Assembly: GCA_965238305.1 (NCBI GenBank)
Contig: CBDEHK010000001.1
Coordinates: 3,968,001-4,032,000, forward strand
Reading direction: 5' to 3'
Length of the DNA stretch: 64,000 bases
Origin: CBDCGJ01 sp965238305
GTDB lineage: Bacteria > Pseudomonadota > Alphaproteobacteria > GCA-2731375
The position numbers and the translations under genes were made by a program. The notes beneath the pieces are model-generated. The model ran no database searches. It worked only from the letters and a program-made list of their open reading frames with translations, and had not been told where the DNA came from. Below, one piece after another: positions 51,561-59,260 of this stretch. Every line of letters begins with the position of its first letter. Within the stretch, counting starts at the first letter, position 1.

Positions 51561-52429
51561 CGTCCTACTCCCGCCTTGCGCTGGTGCCGACTATCTTCAT
51601 CCTGGACATCGTTGGGGTTTGTATCGAACTGCAACCGGCCTTCACCGGCGAGACAGACAAACCGCTTCCCCTTGGCCCGCCCAATCAAGGTCAGATTGGC
51701 TTGGCGCGCCAATTCAACGCCCCATGCGGTAAAACCGGACCGGCTAATCAGGATCGGGATTTCCATCTGGACGGTCTTGATCACCATTTCCGAAGTCAAT
51801 CTGCCGGTCGTGTAAAAAATCTTACCTTTTGGCGACACTTTGCTTTGAAACATCCAACCGGCAATTTTGTCGATCGCATTGTGCCGACCGACATCTTCCA
51901 TATAGACAAGCGGGCGATCTTCTTCACACAACACACAGCCGTGGATCGCACCGGCAGTGAGATAAAGACTGGGTCGTTGGTTAATCTTACGACTGAGGGA
52001 GTAAATCCAGGAGGTCTTTAATCGCGCTGCCGCCGGCAACTTGATCTCGTCAAATCGTTCCATGAGATCGCCGAAAGCCGTCCCCTGGGCGCAACCGGAT
52101 GTCAGTGTTTTTTTACGCAAACGGTCTTCAAAATCCGTTTCATCGGCGGTTCTGACAACGGCAACATTAAGCTCTTCATCGACGTCGACACTCAAAATCT
52201 TATCGTCGGCCGACAACATGTTTTGATTGAGCAGATAGCCGAGCGCCAGATATTCTGGATGATCGCCAATCGTCATCATGGTGACGATTTCCTGACTATT
52301 TAGATATAGCGTTAGCGGTCGCTCAACGACGACAGAAGCTTCAATAGGCTGCCCGTCATGATCAATACCCCGCAGTTTTTCACTGAGCTTTGGATCATCC
52401 GGATTGGGGCTGACTTGGAATTCTTTCAT
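51557..52429 (-). CDS. fdhD: Formate dehydrogenase accessory sulfurtransferase FdhD
   Basis: 290 residues. Family signs are VVERPLTLYLNSQEIVTMMT, GDHPEYLALGYLLNQN, TSGCAQGTAFGD (the conserved Cys loop, here with one Cys instead of the enterobacterial Cys pair), GAIHGCVL, VYMEDVGRHNAIDKIAGWM and FYTTGRLTSEMVIKTVQM. It carries sulfur from a desulfurase to the MGD cofactor, making FDH active. It is translationally coupled to mobA and lies next to the formate dehydrogenase, which is its expected client. Confidence 0.95.
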   Translation of the reverse strand: MKEFQVSPNPDDPKLSEKLRGIDHDGQPIEASVVVERPLTLYLNSQEIVTMMTIGDHPEYLALGYLLNQNMLSADDKILSVDVDEELNVAVVRTADETDFEDRLRKKTLTSGCAQGTAFGDLMERFDEIKLPAAARLKTSWIYSLSRKINQRPSLYLTAGAIHGCVLCEEDRPLVYMEDVGRHNAIDKIAGWMFQSKVSPKGKIFYTTGRLTSEMVIKTVQMEIPILISRSGFTAWGVELARQANLTLIGRAKGKRFVCLAGEGRLQFDTNPNDVQDEDSRHQRKAGVGR

Positions 52430-52475
52430 CGCCGCACTATGGGGCGAAACTAGCAGAAAACCAAGGTTTTGTTGC

Positions 52476-53507
52476 TCAAATCAGATAGAATTCATAAGCA
52501 AACCCAACGACCATCGATCCGACTAAGGCGAGCGCCAGATACCAGACAAAAATCGGTTTTCGCACCAGCGCCAATACCGCGATAGCAGCCGGGAAAGAAG
52601 TCACGCCGCCTGCGGTCATGAAAGCCATACCAGCGGCCGGGCTCATCCCTAAATCAATCAAACCGGCGATCAGCGGGATAGCGGCGAAACCGTTCAAATA
52701 CGCCGGCACGCCAACCAAAGTCGCTAACGGGATCGCTGCCGCCTGCCCCTCACCCAACAACCCGGCTATGGCGTCTGCAGGGACAAAAGCGACCATCAAA
52801 CTTTCAAGCAGGAAAGCTAACGTCAACCATTTGCCCAAGAACAAAGTGGTCTTGAGGAATTCAGAACCAAATGCACTGCGCCGTTCGTCGTCATTCCAGA
52901 ACCGCAAGTGGATGTTGGTCTTGCCAACATTTGGCGCGCCGCAGCTGCTCACCGCTTCACGACGCAAGGGATCGGCAAACCAGCCCAGCCCGACGACAGC
53001 GTGGGTTGCAAAACCACCCAACAATCCAAAGAACACCGCCGAAAGTGTTTTCACAATCGCAAACTCTATGCCGATGGCGCTGGAAATAAGTAAAAATGCC
53101 TGTGGATCCATTAATGGCGACGCCAACCAAAATGCCATCACAGGCGCTAAGGGGACACCCATAGCCAATAAAGCCGCGATGAAAGGAATGACGCCGCAGG
53201 AACAGAACGGCGACAAGGCACCAAACAAGGCGGCGGCAATGATCATCTGATATTGATGGCCTTGAAATACCTTGGCGATCAAGCTGTCGACGCCGGTGGC
53301 TTTTGTCCAGGCGGCAATCCCAATCGCCAGCAGCAAGAATGGCGCAACGCTAATCGCCGCCTTGCCGAGAAAAATTAGCGATGTCACAGTCTGCGCCGGA
53401 TCGATAAGCGCGCCTGAAAAAAGCGCCCCGCCGATCAATAACCAAAGCCGATCAATCTTCTTGATCCAATTAAGGCCAGCGTTTGTATTTCCGGTAATCT
53501 CAGTCAT
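52476..53507 (-). CDS. ArsP/SO_0444-like permease (PF03773-type)
   Basis: About 343 residues with eight or so membrane segments. The hallmark is ALSPFCSCGVIPFIAALLAM, a Cys-containing membrane motif seen in ArsP and related metal or metalloid effluxers. MAFWLASPLMDPQAFLLISS and TLVGVPAYLNGFAAIPLI fit the two-repeat architecture of the family. ATG 53507 follows GGAGG by 9 bases and overlaps the arsR stop by 8 bases; an ATG further upstream is less likely. It is co-transcribed with an ArsR regulator rich in cysteines. The substrate could be trivalent organoarsenicals, Cu or Zn; the sequence does not say. Confidence 0.88.
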   Translation of the reverse strand: MTEITGNTNAGLNWIKKIDRLWLLIGGALFSGALIDPAQTVTSLIFLGKAAISVAPFLLLAIGIAAWTKATGVDSLIAKVFQGHQYQMIIAAALFGALSPFCSCGVIPFIAALLAMGVPLAPVMAFWLASPLMDPQAFLLISSAIGIEFAIVKTLSAVFFGLLGGFATHAVVGLGWFADPLRREAVSSCGAPNVGKTNIHLRFWNDDERRSAFGSEFLKTTLFLGKWLTLAFLLESLMVAFVPADAIAGLLGEGQAAAIPLATLVGVPAYLNGFAAIPLIAGLIDLGMSPAAGMAFMTAGGVTSFPAAIAVLALVRKPIFVWYLALALVGSMVVGFAYEFYLI

Positions 53508-53814
53508 CCGCCGCATCCTCCATCGCACAGCAATTATGTGTCAGAAATCCTATGACATCGTTCATGGCATCAAAATTCGCACAGCAGATCAAACTGCGAC
53601 TTTCCCGGATTTGCCGAACTAGATCGACGGACACCAACCTGGAAATGTGATGCGACAATGTAGATCCAGGGACATCCAGCGATTTCTGAATAGATCCAAC
53701 CGGCAATCCCGAATGACCGGCAGTCACTAATAACTGAAATACCTGCAGCCGGGTCTCGTTTCCGAGTGCTTCCAACTTGGCAGCGATGTTGTAGATTTCA
53801 TTATTCTGTTCCAT
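53500..53814 (-). CDS. ArsR-family metalloregulatory repressor
   Basis: About 104 residues (MEQNNEIYNIAAKLEALGNE). The winged helix-turn-helix is LQVFQLLVTAGHSGLPVGSI and LDVPGSTLSHHISRLVSVDL, with recognition helix STLSHHIS. Cysteine pairs in SLICCANFD and HNCCAMED near the C-terminus are candidate metal or arsenite ligands. ATG 53814 is preferred over 53844: a good promoter (TTGACA-17-TATTTT) overlaps the upstream ATG and would start transcription at about 53814, making the message nearly leaderless. It probably represses the arsR-permease operon. Confidence 0.88.
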   Translation of the reverse strand: MEQNNEIYNIAAKLEALGNETRLQVFQLLVTAGHSGLPVGSIQKSLDVPGSTLSHHISRLVSVDLVRQIRESRSLICCANFDAMNDVIGFLTHNCCAMEDAADD

Positions 53815-53820
53815 GAAACC

Positions 53821-53849
53821 AAAATAGGGTTCCAAATTAAGCATGTCAA
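53821..53849 (-). promoter_or_regulatory. Sigma-70 promoter of the arsR-permease operon
   Basis: On the minus strand TTGACA (53844-53849), exactly 17 bases, TATTTT (53821-53826). The predicted +1 falls at the first base of the arsR ATG. Confidence 0.65.
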
Positions 53850-53852
53850 CTA

Positions 53853-53874
53853 TATTTCTAGAATTATCGAAATA
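53853..53874. promoter_or_regulatory. Candidate ArsR operator (inverted repeat)
   Basis: TATTTC (53853-53858) and GAAATA (53869-53874) are perfect inverted arms separated by TAGAATTATC. They lie just upstream of the -35 of arsR and about 70 bases before the divergent SDR gene. The AT-rich dyad is in keeping with ArsR sites. Confidence 0.45.
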
Positions 53875-53943
53875 ACTTTTTGTGGCTTGACCAACGCACC
53901 TTCGAAATGTTCCTTAGCGGCGACGTCAATCAGGAGTATTTGT

Positions 53944-54690
53944 ATGTCGAAAGTCCTAATAATAACTGGCGGCAGTCGCGGAATTGGGGCCGCATGTGCC
54001 CGTCTCGCCGGCACCAATGGTTACGATGTTTGTGTTAATTACGTCAGCGATCAAGCGAGCGCCGAAGCTGTCGCAAATGATGTCAAGAATGCCGGCCAAC
54101 GCGCGATCACGGTGCAAGCCGATGTCTCAAAACAATCTGAAATAGCCCGTCTATTTGACACCGTCGATAGCGAACTTGGCACCTTGGACGCGCTCATTAA
54201 CAATGCCGGTATTGTCGGGCCAAATGGTCCAATCGGTCGCTTGGAAGAGGACTGGCTGAACCATTTATGGGCCGTCAATATCACCAGCATGATCATCTGT
54301 GCTAAAGAAGCCGTGGCACGGATGTCGACGGCGACCGGTGGCAAAGGCGGTGCGATCGTAAATATGTCGTCCGTTGGCGCGCGCATGGGCGGTGGTGGTG
54401 CCTTTATTGATTATGCCGCGTCGAAAGGCGCAATCGATACCTTCAATCACGGCTTGGCGCAGGAAGTGGCCGAACAAGGTATTCGAGTTAACGCCATTCG
54501 CCCCGGCATCATCGATACAGATATTCACGCCAGCATGGAAAACGGCGACCGGGTCGCGACTTTAGGACCGAGCGTACCAATTGGACGTGCCGGAACCGCT
54601 GAAGAAGTCGCCGAAACTGCCCTTTGGCTACTCTCCGAAAAAGCCTCCTACGTTACGGACAGCATAATAGACGTGGCGGGCGGGAGATAA
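53944..54690 (+). CDS. Short-chain dehydrogenase/reductase (SDR) family oxidoreductase
   Basis: A 248-residue classical SDR. Cofactor motif TGGSRGIGAACA, then INNAGIVGPNG, NMSSVGARMGGG (catalytic Ser) and YAASKGAIDTFNHGLAQE (YxxxK). It ends with RPGIIDTDIH and ASYVTDSIIDVAGGR. The N-terminal Asn in CVNYVSDQ suggests NADP(H). ATG 53944 has AGGAG 7 bases upstream; the frame is open from 53887. Many such proteins are annotated as 3-oxoacyl-ACP or sugar reductases, and the substrate is unknown. First gene of a five-gene operon; cysQ-like follows after 5 bases. Confidence 0.92.
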   Translation: MSKVLIITGGSRGIGAACARLAGTNGYDVCVNYVSDQASAEAVANDVKNAGQRAITVQADVSKQSEIARLFDTVDSELGTLDALINNAGIVGPNGPIGRLEEDWLNHLWAVNITSMIICAKEAVARMSTATGGKGGAIVNMSSVGARMGGGGAFIDYAASKGAIDTFNHGLAQEVAEQGIRVNAIRPGIIDTDIHASMENGDRVATLGPSVPIGRAGTAEEVAETALWLLSEKASYVTDSIIDVAGGR

Positions 54691-54695
54691 AGACA

Positions 54696-55475
54696 ATGAC
54701 AGCCAAAACCGATCAGGAACTCGCAAGCGGCATTCGCCAACTGGCCTTGGACGCAGGCGCCACGATCATGGAAATCTACAACACCGATTTCGAAGTGCGC
54801 GGCAAAGAAGACAATTCCCCCGTCACCGAAGCAGACGAAAAGGGCGAAGCAATTATTATCGCCGGATTGAAGGTCATAGCGCCGGACATTCCCATCGTAG
54901 CGGAAGAAATGGTGGCCGCCGGAGATATTCCGGATATCTCAGCAAGCAGGGAATTTTGGCTTGTTGATCCATTGGACGGGACCAAGGAATTTGTCAATCG
55001 CAACGGCGACTTTACCGTCAATATCGCCTTGATCCGTGACGGTGAACCAGCCATCGGTGTGGTATTTGCTCCAGCCAAAGGTTGGATATTCACTGCCGCC
55101 GGGCCTGGTCAGGCAATGCTTGAAGAAGACGGAGGCGAAGCGCGAAAAATCAATGTACGCGAATGCGCCGACGACGGCATGGTCGCAATGGTCAGCCGCT
55201 CGCATCGCAGTCCTGAGACGGATACATATCTTGATCAGTACAACATAAAGGACACCCGAGACGCTGGCAGCAGTTTGAAGTTCTGTGTTGTTGCCCGTGG
55301 TGATGCCGATATTTATCCACGCTTGGGACGCACGATGGAATGGGACATCGCTGCCGGTCACGCTGTTCTGGCTTGTGCCGGTGGACGGGTGACGACGTTG
55401 GATAATCAACCGATGCGCTATGGCAAACCTGAATTCGAAAATCCACATTTTGTCGCATGGGGTTCAAATGATTAG
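54696..55475 (+). CDS. cysQ: 3'(2'),5'-bisphosphate nucleotidase CysQ-like (inositol monophosphatase family)
   Basis: 259 residues. Metal-binding and catalytic motifs are NSPVTEADEKGEAI, PIVAEEM, DPLDGTKEFVNRNGDFTVNI and EWDIAAGHAVL, typical of CysQ (Mg-dependent, Li-sensitive), which removes the 3'-phosphate from PAP in sulfur metabolism. GGGAG is 9 bases before the ATG. It follows the SDR gene by 5 bases. The presence of a sulfatase-like enzyme later in the operon gives a loose sulfur theme, but that enzyme looks more like a phosphonate monoesterase. Confidence 0.92.
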   Translation: MTAKTDQELASGIRQLALDAGATIMEIYNTDFEVRGKEDNSPVTEADEKGEAIIIAGLKVIAPDIPIVAEEMVAAGDIPDISASREFWLVDPLDGTKEFVNRNGDFTVNIALIRDGEPAIGVVFAPAKGWIFTAAGPGQAMLEEDGGEARKINVRECADDGMVAMVSRSHRSPETDTYLDQYNIKDTRDAGSSLKFCVVARGDADIYPRLGRTMEWDIAAGHAVLACAGGRVTTLDNQPMRYGKPEFENPHFVAWGSND

Positions 55476-55941
55476 ATTATTTGCTGTGGCGGGAATTCTC
55501 GCATGGCTGCTTCCTGCTTCGGTTATGGCGGCGGAAGTGAAAGGCAAACCGGAAATTCTGGATGCGCAGACCTTGATCGTAGATGGAAAAACCCTCTGGT
55601 TGACCGATGTCCATACACCACGGCCTGGCGATACCTGCGCGTTCCAGGATCGCAAGATTGATTGCGGTCTGGTGGCAAAAACCGGTCTGCAGGACTTGAC
55701 CGCCGGTGTCGATGTGAGTTGCACCATACTGCAGCCGAAATCCGCGAATGTCTGGAACGCCAACTGCACCGCCGGTGGTTACAATCTCAGCGAAGGCATG
55801 ATCTATACCGGTTGGGGACGGGCGGCAAAAACCGCACCCGAAAAATACCAAAAGATTGAAACCAACGCCAAAGAACGAAAGCGTGGTTTGTGGAAGGGTG
55901 CCTTCCCTGCGACCGTCAATAAGGCGGTCGAAGAAGGTTAG
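55468..55941 (+). CDS. Secreted thermonuclease-like (SNase fold) protein
   Basis: 157 residues. Signal peptide MIRLFAVAGILAWLLPASVM with cleavage near AMAAE. The mature part has the OB-like SNase pattern: ILDAQTLIVDGKTLWLTDVH, then DTCAFQDRKIDCGLVAKTGL, and a C-terminal KERKRGLWKGAFPAT. Four cysteines (DTCAF, KIDCGL, DVSCTI, NANCTA) may form disulfides in the periplasm. The standard catalytic Arg/Glu pattern of staphylococcal nuclease is not clearly preserved, so it may bind rather than cut. It overlaps cysQ by 8 bases and precedes speE by 6. Confidence 0.78.
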   Translation: MIRLFAVAGILAWLLPASVMAAEVKGKPEILDAQTLIVDGKTLWLTDVHTPRPGDTCAFQDRKIDCGLVAKTGLQDLTAGVDVSCTILQPKSANVWNANCTAGGYNLSEGMIYTGWGRAAKTAPEKYQKIETNAKERKRGLWKGAFPATVNKAVEEG

Positions 55942-55947
55942 CTTGAG

Positions 55948-56799
55948 ATGGCGAAATGGTTCACTGAAGTGTATTCTGGCAATTGGGGCCTGACCATTGA
56001 AGTCGATAAATGGCTCTATCGGGGTGAGACGCCTTATCAAAAAGTCGAAATTTTCGAGAATGCGACCTTGGGTCGGGTACTTGCACTAGACGGCATCATC
56101 CAAACCACCGAAGCTGACGAATTCATCTATCACGAGATGCTCGCCCATGTCCCCATCCTGGCCCATGGTGCGGTCGAAAATGTCCTGATAATCGGTGGGG
56201 GCGATGGCAGTATGTTACGCCACGCCTTGATGCATCCTGGCTTGCAACAGGTCACCATGGTCGATATCGATCCGGATGTGGTGCAGCTTTGCAGGCAATA
56301 TCTGCCCAAGCACAATGCCGGCGCTTTCGAGCATGAGAAAGCAAATTACATCGCCGGCGACGGCTTGACTTTTGTTCGCGATACCCTGGATCGTTTCGAC
56401 GTCATCATCGTCGATTCCACCGACCCGACCGGCGGGCCTGGCGATCAATTGTTCAGCCGGAAATTTTATCAAGACTGCAAAGGTTGTTTATCACCCGGCG
56501 GGATAATCACTCTGCAATCTGGAATGCCGTCTGTCGAACCGGACCGTATGCGAAAGTTAAAGCAAACCTTTGGGAGTGTCTTTGATGATTTCGCCGTCTA
56601 TCTGGCGACCGTTCCAACCTATTACGGTGGCGTCATGGCCTGCGGTTGGGGTTCCGATGACAAAGCCTACCGGGCCCTATCAAGGAAGACCCTAAAACAA
56701 CGGTTTGCCAACAGCGGCTTGAGGACGCAATATTACACTCCAGAGCTGCATCAAGCAGCCTTCGTCCTGCCTAAATTCATTCAGGACTTAGTGAATTAG
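55948..56799 (+). CDS. speE: Polyamine aminopropyltransferase (spermidine synthase)
   Basis: 283 residues. It transfers an aminopropyl group from decarboxylated SAM to putrescine. The N-terminal strand is WFTEVYSGNWGLTIEVDKWL. LALDGIIQTTEADEFIYHEM, LIIGGGDGSMLRHALMHPGL, TMVDIDPDVVQLCRQYLP and IIVDSTDPTGGPGDQLFS are the active-site blocks, all intact. The ATG at 55948 is 6 bases after the SNase gene; it is the fourth gene of the operon. No speD is present in the window. Confidence 0.96.
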   Translation: MAKWFTEVYSGNWGLTIEVDKWLYRGETPYQKVEIFENATLGRVLALDGIIQTTEADEFIYHEMLAHVPILAHGAVENVLIIGGGDGSMLRHALMHPGLQQVTMVDIDPDVVQLCRQYLPKHNAGAFEHEKANYIAGDGLTFVRDTLDRFDVIIVDSTDPTGGPGDQLFSRKFYQDCKGCLSPGGIITLQSGMPSVEPDRMRKLKQTFGSVFDDFAVYLATVPTYYGGVMACGWGSDDKAYRALSRKTLKQRFANSGLRTQYYTPELHQAAFVLPKFIQDLVN

Positions 56800-56815
56800 A
56801 ACAAAAGGTTCGACG

Positions 56816-58393
56816 ATGGCCAAGGTCAAGAATTTCTTATTCATCATGTGCGATCAGCTGCGTTTCGATTATTTAAGCTGCTACGGTCACCCGACATTAA
56901 AAACACCCCATATCGATAGTTTGGCCGCACGAGGTGTGCAGTTCACCACCGCTTATTGTCAGTCGCCGATTTGCGGACCTTCGCGCATGTCGACCTATAC
57001 CGGGCGTTATATGGTGAGCCACGGGTCGACCTACAATAATGTGCCACTGGGCGTCGGAGAACTGACGATGGGGGATTACCTGCGCGCCGAAGGCTTGCGA
57101 ACAACCTTGATCGGCAAGACCCACCATGCTGCCGACAAAGAAGGAATGGAGCGATTGCAGATTGATCCCGTCTCCGAACAAGGTGTTCTGATCAGTCAAT
57201 GCGGCTTCGAGCCCTATGACCGTGATGATGGCTTACATCCAGAAATTAGCTTAAATCCTGATCTTGCCTACAATAATTACCTTCGAGAAAAAGGGTATGA
57301 AGGCCAAAACCCGTGGCACACATTCGCCAATTCGGTCGACGGGCCGGACGGCGAAGTACTCAGCGGTTGGAATATGCGCAACACCCACTTGCCTGCGCGG
57401 GTGAAGGAGGAAGATTCCGAAACCGCCTACATGACCCGGCGGGCGATGGAATTTATTGACGAATGTGGCGACGAAAAATGGTGCCTGCACCTAAGCTACA
57501 TCAAACCCCATTGGCCCTATATCGCACCGGCGCCTTATCACAATATGTTCGGTGCTGGCGATATTCTGCCAGTGGTGAAATCAGAGGCGGAACGGACAAA
57601 TCCACATCCCGTGCATGCCGCCTTTATGACCCACGAGGAAAGCCAAAACTTCTCCAAAGACGAAATTCGCGAACATGTGATCCCCGCTTATATGGGCTTG
57701 ATCAAACAAATAGACGACCACATCGGCAAACTGATCGCGTTCCTGGAACAAAACGGCCGCATGGACGATACGATGATCGTTTTCACCAGCGACCATGGTG
57801 ACTATTTGGGCGATCACTGGTTGGGAGAAAAGGAATTATTCCATGATCCTTCCTCCCGCGTACCGCTGATAATTTACGATCCTGATCCGGCTGCGGATAT
57901 CAGCCGTGGCCGCAAAAAAGATGAAATGGCGGAACTTATCGACTTGATCCCGACATTCCTCGATGTTGTGGAAGCAGATTTACAGCCACATCGCCTTGAA
58001 GGTCTGTCGCTGCTACCTTTGATCAGAAGCAATAAAAAACCAGAACATTGGCGCGATGCCGCGTTCAGCGAAGGTGAATTCGCGATCCGAAAAGCGCGCT
58101 GGGAAATGGGGCTAGAGCCGCATGAATGCCGCGCCTTTATGGTACGGACAACGGACTGGAAATATGTCTTCTACGAAAGCTGCCGTCCGCAATTGTTCGA
58201 CATGCAAAACGATGAAGAGGAATTGAACGATTTGGGCGAAAGCGACGAACATGGTGATATTCGCGCTGAATTGCATGAACGATTGTTCAAATGGCTGCGC
58301 ACCAGACCAATTCGCAGCACGATGTCAGAAGCGGACATTGCGAAACGCACTGGTTCGGCTAAAAAGCGCGGTTATTTGTTCGGCGTTTGGTAG
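56816..58393 (+). CDS. Sulfatase-superfamily hydrolase (phosphonate monoester hydrolase-like)
   Basis: 525 residues of the alkaline phosphatase/sulfatase fold. Metal site FLFIMCDQLRFDYLSCYGH (Asp13). The formylglycine precursor is Cys53 in SPICGPSRMSTYTGRYM (C-x-P-S-R). IGKTHH, YIKPHWPYIAP and FTSDHGDYLGDHWLGEKE complete the active site. The CGPSRMSTYTGR pattern and long C-terminal part are closest to the phosphonate monoester/phosphodiester hydrolases of Rhizobium and Burkholderia rather than to choline sulfatases. No export signal is visible, so it is probably cytoplasmic. It needs a formylglycine-generating enzyme, not seen here. Last gene of the operon, 16 bases after speE; it converges with the hydratase gene 3 bases on. 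Confidence 0.88.
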   Translation: MAKVKNFLFIMCDQLRFDYLSCYGHPTLKTPHIDSLAARGVQFTTAYCQSPICGPSRMSTYTGRYMVSHGSTYNNVPLGVGELTMGDYLRAEGLRTTLIGKTHHAADKEGMERLQIDPVSEQGVLISQCGFEPYDRDDGLHPEISLNPDLAYNNYLREKGYEGQNPWHTFANSVDGPDGEVLSGWNMRNTHLPARVKEEDSETAYMTRRAMEFIDECGDEKWCLHLSYIKPHWPYIAPAPYHNMFGAGDILPVVKSEAERTNPHPVHAAFMTHEESQNFSKDEIREHVIPAYMGLIKQIDDHIGKLIAFLEQNGRMDDTMIVFTSDHGDYLGDHWLGEKELFHDPSSRVPLIIYDPDPAADISRGRKKDEMAELIDLIPTFLDVVEADLQPHRLEGLSLLPLIRSNKKPEHWRDAAFSEGEFAIRKARWEMGLEPHECRAFMVRTTDWKYVFYESCRPQLFDMQNDEEELNDLGESDEHGDIRAELHERLFKWLRTRPIRSTMSEADIAKRTGSAKKRGYLFGVW

Positions 58394-58396
58394 ACC

Positions 58397-59245
58397 TCAA
58401 ACAAGCACCGCTGTCGCCTGTTGGGCAATTTGACCGTCGCAGCGGATCGCCTGCAATGCCAATGAATTATCGTTTTGATCTCTAGCTGAAACCCGGAATG
58501 GGCCTGTGTCAAAAATTGGTGCTAACGCTCTGTAACTAAAGCTCTTCATTTCCCGTTTGGAATTCAAGCGTACGAGTTCCGACATGTAGGTTGCGATCAA
58601 AGGTCCTTGCACAAGCAGGCCAGGATAACCCTCTTCCTCCAGCGTATAAGGCCGGTCGTAATGAATTCGGTGGCCGTTGAAGGTGACCGCTGAATAACGC
58701 ATCAATAACACCGGTCCTGGTATGATCTCCCGCATCCAGGTCCCTTCCGCAAGCTCCGGCCATTCGTCCAATGGCTGTGGCGCCGGGTTCGGTGCGCCCA
58801 TTTCACGATAAGCGTAACTTTGCGTTTCTTCGAGGCAGAGCGTGTCGCCCGCATAAATATTCGACTGTACCGTTACAAAAACCAACTCGCCGGATTTACC
58901 GTGTTTTTGTTCGACCGACGTTACTTCATTAACCCGACGCACTTTAGCGCCAATGGCAATCGGAGCACGAAAATGGAGCGTTCCATTGGCAAACATCCGC
59001 CGCGGCAAAGCCACCGGCGGCAAAAACCCGCCGCGCTTGGGGTGGCCATCTGGGCCGATCTCTCGCATCAGGGCATTGTTGAGAAAAAAGCAATAATGCC
59101 ACATCGGCGGCAGCGGATCGCCGTCACGAAATTCCGTCTCCGTCTCATCCAGCGTCGCCGCCATTTGCCGGCACATGTTCAGCGAAATAATATCTTCCGC
59201 TTCTTCGCGCGAACCAATCCAGTCGCGGTAGTCTATCTCTGTCAT
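58397..59245 (-). CDS. MaoC/FAS1-like dehydratase family protein (3-methylfumaryl-CoA hydratase-like)
   Basis: 282 residues with two hot-dog domains. The N-terminal half (LPPMWHYCFFLNNALMREIG with DGHPKRGGFLPPVALPRRMF and TLHFRAPIAIGAKVRR) is the FAS1-like dehydratase domain. The C-terminal half carries FNGHRIHYDRPYT and GYPGLLVQGPLIATYMSELV, the MaoC hydratase motif with Asp/His active-site residues. This double domain is that of mesaconyl-C4/3-methylfumaryl-CoA hydratase in the 3-hydroxypropionate cycle, and of many uncharacterised enzymes. It follows a type III CoA-transferase by 15 bases, so the pair may activate and hydrate a branched dicarboxylic acid. The exact substrate is unknown. 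Confidence 0.85.
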   Translation of the reverse strand: MTEIDYRDWIGSREEAEDIISLNMCRQMAATLDETETEFRDGDPLPPMWHYCFFLNNALMREIGPDGHPKRGGFLPPVALPRRMFANGTLHFRAPIAIGAKVRRVNEVTSVEQKHGKSGELVFVTVQSNIYAGDTLCLEETQSYAYREMGAPNPAPQPLDEWPELAEGTWMREIIPGPVLLMRYSAVTFNGHRIHYDRPYTLEEEGYPGLLVQGPLIATYMSELVRLNSKREMKSFSYRALAPIFDTGPFRVSARDQNDNSLALQAIRCDGQIAQQATAVLV

Positions 59246-59260
59246 TCTAATCCTGTTCCT

